Assembly: GCA_963530895.1 (NCBI GenBank) | Contig: CAUSFO010000009.1 | Span: forward strand, 1-37,123 | DNA: 37,123 bases | Direction of reading: 5' to 3' | Origin: JABCPE02 sp963530895 | Lineage (GTDB): Bacteria; Bacteroidota; Bacteroidia; Flavobacteriales; Weeksellaceae | In this document: positions 15,665-23,367 of the stretch, in pieces | How the letters are laid out: every line of letters starts with the position of its first letter | Position numbering within the stretch: position 1 is the stretch's first letter | Translations under genes and position numbers: made by a program | Notes under the pieces: generated by a model | The model's database searches: none | Seen by the model: the letters and a program-made list of their open reading frames with translations, nothing else | Told to the model about the DNA's origin: nothing

Positions 15665-16150
15665 TTATTCTCCTGCTTTTTCAGCTGATTCCTCTGCTTT
15701 TACTTCAATTGCTTCAGAAGTTTCTTTTTTAGAAGAAGATCTTCTGCTTCTTCTTGTAGTTTTCTTAGCATCTGATTTTGCACTGTATAGTTCATTGAAA
15801 TCAACTAACTCTATCATAGCAGTATCAGCACCATCTCCAAGTCTAAATCCTGTTTTGATGATTCTGCAATATCCTCCATTTCTTTCAGCGATTTTTGGAG
15901 CAATTGTTCTGAATAATTCAGTAACTGCTTCTTTATTCTGAAGGTAAGAGAATACTGTTCTTCTATTGTGCGTAGTATCTTCTTTTGCTTTAGTCAAAAG
16001 AGGTTCTATATACACTCTAAGAGCTTTAGCTTTAGCTACAGTAGTGTTTATTCTTTTATGTTCTATAAGAGAACATGCCATATTGGAAAGTAATGCTTTT
16101 CTATGAGAGGCAGTTCTTCCTAAATGATTAAATTTCTTTCCGTGTCTCAT
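15665..16150 (-). CDS. rplQ: 50S ribosomal protein L17
   Basis: 161 residues. L17 lies near the peptide exit side of the large subunit. The N-terminal MRHGKKFNHLGRTASHRKALLSN is the conserved start of the family, and the core ends near residue 118 (TAMIELVDFNE). The remaining 40 or so residues form a low-complexity tail, first basic (KKTTRRSRRSSSKK) and then acidic and Ala-rich, longer than in E. coli L17 (127 residues); tails of this sort are common in Bacteroidota. It is the last gene of the cluster, 9 bases after rpoA, and is followed by a hairpin terminator. Confidence 0.98.
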   Translation of the reverse strand: MRHGKKFNHLGRTASHRKALLSNMACSLIEHKRINTTVAKAKALRVYIEPLLTKAKEDTTHNRRTVFSYLQNKEAVTELFRTIAPKIAERNGGYCRIIKTGFRLGDGADTAMIELVDFNELYSAKSDAKKTTRRSRRSSSKKETSEAIEVKAEESAEKAGE

Positions 16151-16159
16151 GATATAAAA

Positions 16160-17155
16160 TTATTTATCAGCGTCTAATTTATATTTGCTAACATCAAATC
16201 CAAAGTTCAAACCTTTAGAATGAACTAATTCTTCTAGTTCTGTTAGCGATTTTTTACCAAAATTTCTAAATTTCATCAAATCAGACTTACTGAATGAAAC
16301 CAATTCTCCAAGAGTTTCTACTTCTGCTGCTTTCAAGCAATTGATTGCTCTTACAGACAGATCCATATCTACCAACTTGGATTTCAATAATTGTCTTATA
16401 TGAAGTGTTTCTTCATCGTATTGGATAGATGCTTTTACAGCTTCTGTCTCTAGTGTAATTCTTTCATCAGAGAATAACATAAAGTGATAAATCAATATCT
16501 TGGAAGCTTCTGTCAAAGCATTTTGAGGAGAGATAGAACCGTCTGTCTCTATGTCCAAAACTAGTTTTTCGTAGTCTGTTTTCTGCTCCACACGATAGTT
16601 TTCAACACTATACTGAACCTTCTTAATAGGTGTATAAATAGAGTCAATAGCGATAGTCCCAATAGGAGCATTATTTAATTTATTTTGCTCAGAAGGAACA
16701 TATCCTCTACCTTTATCTATATTAAATTTAATATCAAACGACACATTTTTTGCCATATTACAGATAACCAAATCTGGATTTAACACCTCAAATCCTTTGA
16801 TGAATTTAGAGAAATCTCCAGCAGTTACTGTTGTTTGATTAGAAACTTTAACACTTACTTGTTCAGCAGGAGCATTTTCTGTTGTAGCCTTTAATCTTAA
16901 CTGTTTAAGGTTAAGGATTATTTCAGTTACATCCTCAATTACTCCTGGAATTGTTGAAAACTCATGCTCTACTCCTTCTATCTTAATAGATGTAATAGCA
17001 TATCCTTCGAGAGAAGATAACAAGACTCTCCTCAAAGCATTACCGATAGTTGTTCCAAATCCAGGTTCTAGCGGTCTGAATTCAAACTGACCTCTAGTTT
17101 CTGTAGAGTTTAGAAGTATTACTTTATCGGGTTTTATGAATTGTAAAATTGCCAT
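16160..17155 (-). CDS. rpoA: DNA-directed RNA polymerase subunit alpha
   Basis: 331 residues, the normal length. The N-terminal domain (about 1-230), which dimerises and holds beta and beta', shows FRPLEPGFGTTIGNALRRVLLSS with its conserved Gly-Asn-Ala-Leu-Arg-Arg motif. The C-terminal domain (about 265-325), which contacts upstream DNA and activators, shows LSVRAINCLKAAEVETLGEL and the helix-hairpin-helix stretch LMKFRNFGKKSLTELEELV. It lies 35 bases after rpsD and 9 bases before rplQ, the usual place in the alpha operon. Confidence 0.99.
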   Translation of the reverse strand: MAILQFIKPDKVILLNSTETRGQFEFRPLEPGFGTTIGNALRRVLLSSLEGYAITSIKIEGVEHEFSTIPGVIEDVTEIILNLKQLRLKATTENAPAEQVSVKVSNQTTVTAGDFSKFIKGFEVLNPDLVICNMAKNVSFDIKFNIDKGRGYVPSEQNKLNNAPIGTIAIDSIYTPIKKVQYSVENYRVEQKTDYEKLVLDIETDGSISPQNALTEASKILIYHFMLFSDERITLETEAVKASIQYDEETLHIRQLLKSKLVDMDLSVRAINCLKAAEVETLGELVSFSKSDLMKFRNFGKKSLTELEELVHSKGLNFGFDVSKYKLDADK

Positions 17156-17190
17156 ATAAAATTGGGTTGAGCAAGAATTTGATTAAAAAA

Positions 17191-17799
17191 TTATTTAGAA
17201 TATAACTCAACGATTAACTGTTCCTTGATATCTTCAGGAATCTGTAATCTTTCAGGAGTAGAAATAAATACTCCTTCTCTCTTTTCGTCGTTATATTGTA
17301 ACCACTCATAGTTTGATTTAGATGCTAATGCATCTGCTACAACTTCAAGTGATTTAGACTTAGCTCTTACTGCAACAACATCTCCTGCTTTTAGAGAATA
17401 TGATGGAATATTTACCAATTCTCCATTTACAGTGATATGTCTGTGTGAAACCAATTGTCTTGCAGCTGCTCTAGTCTTAGCAAAACCTAATCTATATACA
17501 ACATTATCCAATCTAGATTCACAAAGTTGTAACAAAACTTCACCTGTTACACCTTTACTTCTATGAGCCTTATCAAACATATTCGCAAATTGTTTTTCTA
17601 AGATTCCATAGATATATTTAACTTTTTGTTTTTCAGCTAACTGAACTGCGTATTCAGATTTTTTAGCTCCTCTTCTTTTATTTGGTCCGTGTTGACCTGG
17701 AGGTTGATTTCTTCTTTTTTCAAAACTTTTATCATCTCCATAAATTGCTACACCAAATTTTCTAGCAATTTTTGTTTTAGGTCCAATATATCTTGCCAT
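17191..17799 (-). CDS. rpsD: 30S ribosomal protein S4
   Basis: 202 residues. S4 is a primary binder of the 5' domain of 16S rRNA and in many bacteria represses its own operon. The start MARYIGPKTKIARKFGVAIYG is typical. The S4 RNA-binding domain occupies about residues 92-155 (RLDNVVYRLGFAKTRAAARQLVSHRHITVNGE). The N-terminus lacks the four-cysteine zinc knuckle found in some bacterial S4 proteins. The 69-base gap from rpsK is one of the larger ones in the cluster and could hold a regulatory site, although I saw no convincing structure there. Confidence 0.98.
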   Translation of the reverse strand: MARYIGPKTKIARKFGVAIYGDDKSFEKRRNQPPGQHGPNKRRGAKKSEYAVQLAEKQKVKYIYGILEKQFANMFDKAHRSKGVTGEVLLQLCESRLDNVVYRLGFAKTRAAARQLVSHRHITVNGELVNIPSYSLKAGDVVAVRAKSKSLEVVADALASKSNYEWLQYNDEKREGVFISTPERLQIPEDIKEQLIVELYSK

Positions 17800-17868
17800 A
17801 TGATTTTAGATTTGACATCTGATACTACATTCTTATAAATTTAAAAATGAAATACCAAATTTTTATTA

Positions 17869-18258
17869 TTATACTCTTCTTCTTTTTGGTGGTCTACATC
17901 CGTTGTGTGGAATAGGTGTAACATCTACTATTTCACTCACTTCTATTCCTGAATTATGAATAGATCTGATTGCAGATTCTCTACCTGCACCAGGTCCTTT
18001 CACAAACACTTTTACTCTTCTCAAACCAGCTTCATAAGCTACCTGAGAACAATTTTCTGCTGCCACTTGTGCTGCAAACGGAGTGTTTTTCTTAGAGCCT
18101 CTAAAACCCATTTTACCTGCAGAAGCCCAAGATATCACTTCTCCATTTTTATTGGTCAAAGAGATAATAATATTATTGAAAGAAGCTTGAATATGCGCTT
18201 CCCCAATCGCCTCTACTTTTACTTTTCTTTTTTTAACTACTTTTGCTTGTTTTGCCAT
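17869..18258 (-). CDS. rpsK: 30S ribosomal protein S11
   Basis: 129 residues. S11 sits on the platform of the small subunit near the E site, next to the 3' minor-domain rRNA. The family signature is complete in VKVFVKGPGAGRESAIRSI and the C-terminal DVTPIPHNGCRPPKRRRV. The N-terminus is a short basic extension (MAKQAKVVKKRKVKVE). It follows rpsM after 12 bases. Confidence 0.99.
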   Translation of the reverse strand: MAKQAKVVKKRKVKVEAIGEAHIQASFNNIIISLTNKNGEVISWASAGKMGFRGSKKNTPFAAQVAAENCSQVAYEAGLRRVKVFVKGPGAGRESAIRSIHNSGIEVSEIVDVTPIPHNGCRPPKRRRV

Positions 18259-18270
18259 AATTCCTAACGA

Positions 18271-18648
18271 TTATTTACTTGCTTTTTTCTTGTTAGCAAC
18301 AGTTTTTCTCTTTCCTTTACGAGTTCTAGAGTTATTTTTCGTTCTTTGGCCTCTTAAAGGTAATCCCAGTCTATGACGAATCCCTCTTTGGCATCCAATA
18401 TCCATCAATCTCTTGATATTTAATTGAACTTCAGATCTCAGTTCTCCTTCTACTTTTACATTTTCAGAGATATAATTTCTGATAGCAGCCAATTCGTCGT
18501 CATTCCATTCGTTGACTTTCTTATCTTCGCTGATTCCAGCGTTTTTCAAAATCTCAGACGCAGTACTTCTACCTATTCCATAAATATAAGTAAGTCCTAT
18601 TACGCCTCTTTTGTTTTTTGGTAAATCTATACCTGCAATTCTCGCCAT
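18271..18648 (-). CDS. rpsM: 30S ribosomal protein S13
   Basis: 125 residues. S13 lies in the small-subunit head and touches the large subunit and P-site tRNA through its basic tail. MARIAGIDLPKNKRGVIGLTYIYGIG at the start, the helix-two-turn-helix region RGIRHRLGLPLRGQRTKNNS, and the basic C-terminal tail (RKGKRKTVANKKKASK) mark the family. It is 23 bases downstream of rpmJ and 12 bases before rpsK. Confidence 0.99.
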   Translation of the reverse strand: MARIAGIDLPKNKRGVIGLTYIYGIGRSTASEILKNAGISEDKKVNEWNDDELAAIRNYISENVKVEGELRSEVQLNIKRLMDIGCQRGIRHRLGLPLRGQRTKNNSRTRKGKRKTVANKKKASK

Positions 18649-18671
18649 AATTTAATTGTATGCTATTTTAA

Positions 18672-18788
18672 TTAGCCTTGTCTTTGTTTAAATTTAGGGT
18701 TCTTTTTGTTAATAATGTACAATCTGCCTTTTCTTCTTACGATTTTGCAGTCTGCACTTCTTTTCTTAATTGATGCTCTAACTTTCAT
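18672..18788 (-). CDS. rpmJ: 50S ribosomal protein L36, zinc-free form
   Basis: 38 residues, from ATG 18788 (MKVRASIKKRSADCKIVRRK) to the C-terminal NPKFKQRQG and a TAA at 18672-18674. L36 is a tiny large-subunit protein near the base of the L7/L12 stalk. In the zinc-binding form three cysteines and a histidine hold the metal. Here only Cys14 remains, while Ser11, Asn27 and Phe33 occupy the other ligand places. This is therefore a C-minus form that should not need zinc. It lies in its standard position between infA (35 bases upstream) and rpsM (23 bases downstream). Confidence 0.96.
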   Translation of the reverse strand: MKVRASIKKRSADCKIVRRKGRLYIINKKNPKFKQRQG

Positions 18789-18823
18789 CTTATATTCTTA
18801 ATTTTATTCTAACTAATATACTT

Positions 18824-19039
18824 CTAGTATCTAAAAGTAATTCTTCCCTTAGTCAAGTCATATGGAGAAAGTTCTAGTTTCACCTTATCACCTGGCAAGA
18901 GCTTTATATAGTGCATTCTCATCTTTCCAGAGATATGTGCTATGAGAACATGCCCATTCTCTAGTTCGACACGGAACATGGCATTTGACAACGCCTCCAC
19001 TATTACTCCATCCTGTTCTATATGCTTTTGCTTTGCCAT
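18824..19039 (-). CDS. infA: Translation initiation factor IF-1
   Basis: 71 residues, a single S1-like OB fold that binds the A site of the 30S subunit during initiation. The conserved stretches HIEQDGVIVEALSNAMFRVELENGH, HISGKMRMHYIKLLPGDKV and ELSPYDLTKGRITFRY are present. It starts 6 bases after secY; in many Bacteroidota and other bacteria map (methionine aminopeptidase) or adk lies between secY and infA, but here neither does. Confidence 0.99.
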   Translation of the reverse strand: MAKQKHIEQDGVIVEALSNAMFRVELENGHVLIAHISGKMRMHYIKLLPGDKVKLELSPYDLTKGRITFRY

Positions 19040-19045
19040 ATATTG

Positions 19046-20428
19046 TTACCTTTTTATTGTTCTTGATAATTTTGACTGCATCAATCCATCATAGTGATGA
19101 TTTAAAAGATAAGTGTTTACTTGTTGTACAGTATCCAATATTACACTCACCATAATCAACAATGATGTTCCACCAAAAAATAGTGAAAATCTGTCTGTTT
19201 GTACAAAAGTACCATGAACTATTGCTGGAAGGACTGCAAAGATAGCTAAAAAAATCGAACCTGGCAAAGTTATTTTTGATAAAATATCATCTATATAATC
19301 TGCTGTTTCTTTCCCTGGCTTAATTTTAGGGATTAATCCTCCATTTCTTTTCAGTTCCTCAGCCATTTGATGGGTAGGAATAGAGATAGCTGTATAGAAG
19401 AAAGAAAATATTATAATCAACAAAGCAAATAAAACATTATACTGCCAGCTAAAAACATTTTTAAAGCCAGCTAAAAATGTATTTGTCTCATCTACTTTAG
19501 TCAATAACCCAGGAATGAACATGATTGCCTGCGCAAAAATGATAGGCATCACTCCAGCTGCATTTACTTTCAAAGGAATCCATTGTCTAGCTCCCTCTGT
19601 CAAAGCACTGTTGTGCCCTCCTCTAGCATGGGCTCTGCTCACATATTGTACTGGTATCTTTCTTACAGCAACTGATAACAATATCGCTAAAACAATAACT
19701 AATAGCCAGAATAAAACTTCTACTAAAATAATGATAGAACCTAATCCTCCTTTGCTAGTCTGCTGAGTAACTTCATCTACAAAAGCCATAGGAAGATCTG
19801 CTAGTATCCCCACCATTATCAATATAGATATACCATTACCAATACCTCTATCAGTTATCTTCTCACCCAGCCACATAGAAAACAAGGATCCCGTTACAAG
19901 GATTACTATACTAGGTAACCAAAACATCACAGATTCAGGTTCTACATAATAAGCAGTTCTAAACTGTGCATATGGTAGAAACTCATTTGTTATAGTACCT
20001 AGATAAAACGGAGCCTGAACTAGACATACTCCTATTGTAAGCCATCTTGTTATTTGGTTTAGAGTATTTCTTCCACTTTCTCCATCTTTTTGTAGTTTTT
20101 GAAAATATGGAACTAGCATTCCCATTAACTGAACTATAATAGATGCAGAGATATACGGCATAATACCTAAAGCCAATATAGAAGCCCTACCAAAAGCACC
20201 TCCTGTAAAAGATGATAACAAACTCAAAAAACCTGTTCCTTGCTTGCTGCCTCCTTGATTTTGGTAATGTTGCAAAAGATTCCCTACCTCGTCCAAGTTA
20301 ATGGCAGGCAGGGAAATATATGATGCGAATCTATACACGAATACAAGAGAAATAGTAAATAATATTTTTTCTCTTAATTCATCAAGACTCCAAATGTTTT
20401 TGAGTGTTTGTATAAATCCTTTCTTCAT
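19046..20428 (-). CDS. secY: Preprotein translocase subunit SecY
   Basis: 460 residues with ten predicted membrane segments, the protein-conducting channel of the Sec translocon in the inner membrane. Family marks include the N-terminal amphipathic stretch (TLKNIWSLDELREKILFTISLVFVYR in two parts), GIMPYISASIIVQLM of TM2, ITDRGIGNGISILIMVGI and the cytoplasmic loop ELKRNGGLIPKIKPG, which takes part in SecA and ribosome contact. The first extracytoplasmic loop is rather long and Gly/Ser/Gln-rich (LLQHYQNQGGSKQGTG). It follows rplO after 8 bases. Confidence 0.99.
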   Translation of the reverse strand: MKKGFIQTLKNIWSLDELREKILFTISLVFVYRFASYISLPAINLDEVGNLLQHYQNQGGSKQGTGFLSLLSSFTGGAFGRASILALGIMPYISASIIVQLMGMLVPYFQKLQKDGESGRNTLNQITRWLTIGVCLVQAPFYLGTITNEFLPYAQFRTAYYVEPESVMFWLPSIVILVTGSLFSMWLGEKITDRGIGNGISILIMVGILADLPMAFVDEVTQQTSKGGLGSIIILVEVLFWLLVIVLAILLSVAVRKIPVQYVSRAHARGGHNSALTEGARQWIPLKVNAAGVMPIIFAQAIMFIPGLLTKVDETNTFLAGFKNVFSWQYNVLFALLIIIFSFFYTAISIPTHQMAEELKRNGGLIPKIKPGKETADYIDDILSKITLPGSIFLAIFAVLPAIVHGTFVQTDRFSLFFGGTSLLIMVSVILDTVQQVNTYLLNHHYDGLMQSKLSRTIKR

Positions 20429-20436
20429 TATTCTTT

Positions 20437-20883
20437 TTATAGAGTGATTGCTTTACCTCCTACTTTGTTTATTGCTTCCTCAGCAGATTTAGTGAATTTA
20501 TTTGCAGAGATAGAAACTCCTGATTTTAGCTCCCCTCTACCCATAATTTTTACTAATTCATTTTTAGAAGACAATCCGTTTTCAACTAAAACTTCTTTAG
20601 TAATTTCAGTTAAATTTTTAGCATCAATTAATGATTGAATAGTATCCAAGTTTATTGCTCTATACTCTTTTCTATTCACATTATTGAAACCAAACTTTGG
20701 AAGTCTTCTTTGTAAAGGCATTTGTCCTCCTTCAAAACCTATTTTGGTAGAGTTACCAGATCTTGATTTAGCACCTTTATGACCTCTTGTGGAAGTTCCT
20801 CCTTTACCACTACCTTGTCCTCTACCTAATCTTTTAGAGTTGTGAGTAGCTCCTGATGCTGGTTTAATATTACTTAAATTCAT
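20437..20883 (-). CDS. rplO: 50S ribosomal protein L15
   Basis: 148 residues from the ATG at 20883 (MNLSNIKPASGATHNSKRLG), which is where the family normally begins. A more upstream in-frame ATG at 20907 would add eight residues (MNFKFKTI) and lies just beside the stem-loop described below, so it is not preferred. L15 is a late-assembling large-subunit protein. Its Gly-rich, basic N-terminus (RGQGSGKGGTSTRGHKGAKS) threads into 23S rRNA, and the C-terminal globular part ends VGGKAITL. The gap to rpmD is 75 bases, long for this cluster. Confidence 0.97.
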   Translation of the reverse strand: MNLSNIKPASGATHNSKRLGRGQGSGKGGTSTRGHKGAKSRSGNSTKIGFEGGQMPLQRRLPKFGFNNVNRKEYRAINLDTIQSLIDAKNLTEITKEVLVENGLSSKNELVKIMGRGELKSGVSISANKFTKSAEEAINKVGGKAITL

Positions 20884-20910
20884 AATTGTCTTAAATTTAA
20901 AATTCAAATC

Positions 20911-20948
20911 AAAAGATTTAATGCCAATCCCTCAGCATTAAACCTTTT
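20911..20948 (-). promoter_or_regulatory. Strong stem-loop in the rpmD-rplO gap
   Basis: Arms at 20911-20924 and 20935-20948 form a 14-bp helix around a 10-nt loop. In the plus-strand sense there is one A/C mismatch. In the transcribed minus-strand RNA the same place is a G-U pair, so the helix is unbroken only in the mRNA. It starts 10 bases after the rpmD stop and ends 27 bases before the rplO start. No clear U tract follows, so it is more likely a protein-binding, processing or stability element than a terminator; this is inference. Confidence 0.6.
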
Positions 20949-20958
20949 AAGATTATTC

Positions 20959-21135
20959 TTATTTTTGAACTTCTACTAAATGTTTTACTGCTGCTACCAT
21001 TCCTAAAATTGATGGTGTAGCTTCGTGCTCTACTACTTGGTTCAATTTTCTAAGACCTAATGCCTCAAGTGTTAATTTTTGAGTTTTAGTTCTACCAATA
21101 GCACTTCTTACTTGTTTTACTTTAATTGTTGCCAT
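20959..21135 (-). CDS. rpmD: 50S ribosomal protein L30
   Basis: 58 residues, from ATG 21135 to TAA 20959-20961. L30 is a small alpha/beta protein of the large subunit. The sequence MATIKVKQVRSAIGRTKTQK, followed by LEALGLRKLNQVVEHEATPS and the C-terminal GMVAAVKHLVEVQK, fits the short bacterial form exactly (E. coli has 59 residues). It lies between rpsE (13 bases upstream) and rplO. Confidence 0.97.
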   Translation of the reverse strand: MATIKVKQVRSAIGRTKTQKLTLEALGLRKLNQVVEHEATPSILGMVAAVKHLVEVQK

Positions 21136-21148
21136 TTTTCTTTAAAAA

Positions 21149-21670
21149 TTAACCGTTGAACACTTTATTTAGAGAAATCCCTCTCATTCTTGCGATTTCC
21201 TCTGGTCTTCTGATATCTAACAACGCCTTGAATGTAGCTTTTACCACATTGTGAGGGTTAGAAGAACCTTTAGACTTTGACAATACATCATGCACTCCCG
21301 CAGATTCTAGAACGGCTCTCACCGCTCCCCCAGCGATAAGCCCTGTACCATGAGATGCAGGTCTTAGGAAGATATCAGCTCCTCCGTATCTTGCAGATGT
21401 TTGATGAGGAATTGTATGATTGATTACAGGTACTCTCACTAAGTTTTTCTTAGCTTCTTCTACTGCTTTAGAAATTGCAGATGCAACTTCTTTAGATTTA
21501 CCAAGACCATGACCAATCACTCCATCTTCATTTCCTACTACAACGATAGCAGAAAATCCGAAAGCACGACCTCCTTTGGTTACCTTGGTTACTCTGTTCA
21601 CAGCAACTAGACGATCTACTAATTCTAATCCTCCAGGTTTTACTCTTTCTATATTATCTATTCCTAACAT
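21149..21670 (-). CDS. rpsE: 30S ribosomal protein S5
   Basis: 173 residues. S5 helps form the mRNA entry site and contributes to decoding accuracy. Its N-terminal double-stranded RNA-binding domain shows VNRVTKVTKGGRAFGFSAIVVVG, including the loop linked to spectinomycin and ram mutations in other bacteria. The C-terminal domain shows GTGLIAGGAVRAVLESAGVHDV and KSKGSSNPHNVVKAT. Spacing to rplR is 18 bases. Confidence 0.99.
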   Translation of the reverse strand: MLGIDNIERVKPGGLELVDRLVAVNRVTKVTKGGRAFGFSAIVVVGNEDGVIGHGLGKSKEVASAISKAVEEAKKNLVRVPVINHTIPHQTSARYGGADIFLRPASHGTGLIAGGAVRAVLESAGVHDVLSKSKGSSNPHNVVKATFKALLDIRRPEEIARMRGISLNKVFNG

Positions 21671-21688
21671 ATTTCGATACTTTTAAAA

Positions 21689-22042
21689 TTAGAATTGAAG
21701 ACCTCCTTCTCTAGCACCATCAGCAAGAGCTTTTATTCTTCCGTGATATACGAAACCATTTCTATCAAAAACTACTTTTTCATAGCCTGCTGCTTTTGCT
21801 TTTTCAGCAATTCTTTTACCTACAGCTGCTGCTACTTCAGTTTTTGTTCCTTTAGCGTTTACTTCTTTCTCTCTAGAAGAAGCGAATACTAAAGTTTTAC
21901 CTTCTTTGTCATCGATCAACTGAGCATAAATTTCTTTATTACTCTTATATACAGATAATCTTGGTGATGCCTGAGTACCGGAGATTTTCCCTCTTACTCT
22001 TCTCTTTATTCTGTTTCTTTTTTCTACTTTTGTTAATGCCAT
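21689..22042 (-). CDS. rplR: 50S ribosomal protein L18
   Basis: 117 residues. L18 binds 5S rRNA with L5 and L25. The basic N-terminal arm (VEKRNRIKRRVRGKISGTQASPRLSVYKSN in two parts), the central AAAVGKRIAEKAKAAGYEKV and the C-terminal DRNGFVYHGRIKALADGARE GGLQF are the conserved parts. It stands 11 bases after rplF and 18 bases before rpsE, as in the standard spc order. Confidence 0.99.
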   Translation of the reverse strand: MALTKVEKRNRIKRRVRGKISGTQASPRLSVYKSNKEIYAQLIDDKEGKTLVFASSREKEVNAKGTKTEVAAAVGKRIAEKAKAAGYEKVVFDRNGFVYHGRIKALADGAREGGLQF

Positions 22043-22053
22043 TTCCTTAAATT

Positions 22054-22599
22054 TTAAGCAGATTTACCAGCTTTTCTTCTAACATTTTCTCCTACAAATC
22101 TCACACCTTTTCCTTTGTAAGGTTCAGGTTTTCTAAATGATCTGATTTTTGCAACCACCATTCCCAATAATTGTTTATCATGAGATGATAAAGTGATGAT
22201 TGGGTTCTTACCTTTTTCAGTCTCAGTATTTAATGTGATTTCCTTAGGAAGCTCCATTATAATACCATGAGAGAAACCTAGAGCCAACTCCAGTTTTTGT
22301 CCTGAGTGAGATGCTCTATAACCTACACCTACTAATTCTAACTGTTTTGTAAACCCTTCTGAAACACCAACTACCATGTTGTTGATTAGTGCTCTATAAA
22401 GACCATGAAGAGATCTATGTTCTTTAGAATCAGATGGTCTGTTTACTGTTAGTTCAGCACCTTCTTGTGCTATCGTAATCCCTTTAGTGATTTCTTGAGA
22501 AAGCTCACCTTTTGGTCCTTTCACAGTTACTACATTATTAGAAAATGATACTGTAACTCCTGCTGGGATTGTTATAATTGATTTACCAATTCTTGACAT
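22054..22599 (-). CDS. rplF: 50S ribosomal protein L6
   Basis: 181 residues, made of two related domains that bind the factor-binding side of the large subunit near the sarcin-ricin loop. MSRIGKSIITIPAGVTVS and VKGPKGELSQEI mark the first domain. The second carries the signature PEPYKGKGVRFVGENVRRKAGKSA at the C-terminus (residues about 158-181). It follows rpsH after 16 bases. Confidence 0.99.
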   Translation of the reverse strand: MSRIGKSIITIPAGVTVSFSNNVVTVKGPKGELSQEITKGITIAQEGAELTVNRPSDSKEHRSLHGLYRALINNMVVGVSEGFTKQLELVGVGYRASHSGQKLELALGFSHGIIMELPKEITLNTETEKGKNPIITLSSHDKQLLGMVVAKIRSFRKPEPYKGKGVRFVGENVRRKAGKSA

Positions 22600-22615
22600 T
22601 ATTCCTATTTATAAA

Positions 22616-23014
22616 TTAATATACATAGCAGATTACTTCACCTCCTACTTTCTCTTGTCTTGCTTTTTTATCAGTCATTACTCCTTTAGAAGTAGAGATG
22701 ATAGCTATCCCCAAACCGTTCAATACTCTTGGAAGTTCATCTGAACCAGCGTATTTTCTCAAACCAGGTCTAGAAGCTCTCTGAATAGACTTGATAGCTG
22801 GTTTGTTAGTTTGCTTGTCATACTTCAAAGCGATTTTGATAGTCCCTTGAACAGCATTATCTTCAAACTTGTAGTTCAAGATGTACCCTTGATCAAATAG
22901 GATTTTCGTAATCTCCTTTTTAATTTTCGATGCAGGAATTTCCACCACTTTGTGGCCTGCGCTTTGTGCGTTCCTTACTCTAGTTAGGAAATCTGAAATT
23001 GGATCTGTTACCAT
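22616..23014 (-). CDS. rpsH: 30S ribosomal protein S8
   Basis: 132 residues. S8 is a primary binder of the central domain of 16S rRNA; in E. coli it is also the translational repressor of the spc operon. DPISDFLTRVRNAQSAGHKVVEIPASKIK at the N-terminus (in two parts) and the C-terminal RNA-contact motif ISTSKGVMTDKKARQEKVGG are conserved. The 81-base gap before it holds a stem-loop that is a candidate control site. Confidence 0.99.
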   Translation of the reverse strand: MVTDPISDFLTRVRNAQSAGHKVVEIPASKIKKEITKILFDQGYILNYKFEDNAVQGTIKIALKYDKQTNKPAIKSIQRASRPGLRKYAGSDELPRVLNGLGIAIISTSKGVMTDKKARQEKVGGEVICYVY

Positions 23015-23055
23015 TTTTCTTTTTTTTAATTATTGGTTAATGATAATTAGTTTTG

Positions 23056-23095
23056 CAATTTTTACAACTTAATTATCTCGATTTGTTAAAAATTG
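23056..23095 (-). promoter_or_regulatory. Stem-loop in the rpsN-rpsH gap
   Basis: Directly after the rpsN stop codon the minus-strand RNA can form CAAUUUUUA/UAAAAAUUG (9 bp), a single bulged A, and then CAA/UUG (3 bp) around a 15-nt loop. The stem is mostly A-U, so its stability is moderate. It lies about 40 bases upstream of the rpsH start. A role in r-protein feedback or mRNA processing is inference. Confidence 0.45.
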
Positions 23096-23365
23096 TTACC
23101 AACTTGCTTTCTTAACACCAGGGATAAGTCCTTGGTTTGCCATTTCTCTGAAAGTAACTCTCGAAATTCCGAAGATTCTCATGTACCCTCTTGGTCTTCC
23201 TGTAAGTTTGCATCTGTTGTGCAATCTCACTGGAGAAGCATTTTTAGGCAATTTTTGTAGAGCTTCGTAATCTCCCGCTTCTTTCAAAGCTTTTCTTTTA
23301 GCGGCATATTTAGCAACTAGTGCTTCTCTTTTGCGCTCACGCGCTTTCATTGATTCCTTTGCCAT
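23096..23365 (-). CDS. rpsN: 30S ribosomal protein S14, zinc-free form
   Basis: 89 residues, the length of the long S14 form. S14 lies in the head of the small subunit near S3 and S10. The conserved core HNRCKLTGRPRGYMRIFGISRVTFREMA and the C-terminal GLIPGVKKASW are present. The CXXC pairs of the short zinc-binding S14 are absent, so this is the C-minus type. It starts 2 bases after rplE. Confidence 0.98.
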   Translation of the reverse strand: MAKESMKARERKREALVAKYAAKRKALKEAGDYEALQKLPKNASPVRLHNRCKLTGRPRGYMRIFGISRVTFREMANQGLIPGVKKASW

Positions 23366-23367
23366 GA

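Noticed and set aside
17800..17868. Regulatory structure in the 69-base rpsK-rpsD gap
   Set aside because: Only weak self-pairing AAATTT runs were found, and the possible TTTG/TAAATTTA pair has a spacing of 12, too short for a promoter.
20884..20907. Upstream ATG for rplO adding eight residues
   Set aside because: Members of the L15 family begin at MNLSNIKPA; the extra residues are encoded by AT-rich spacer.
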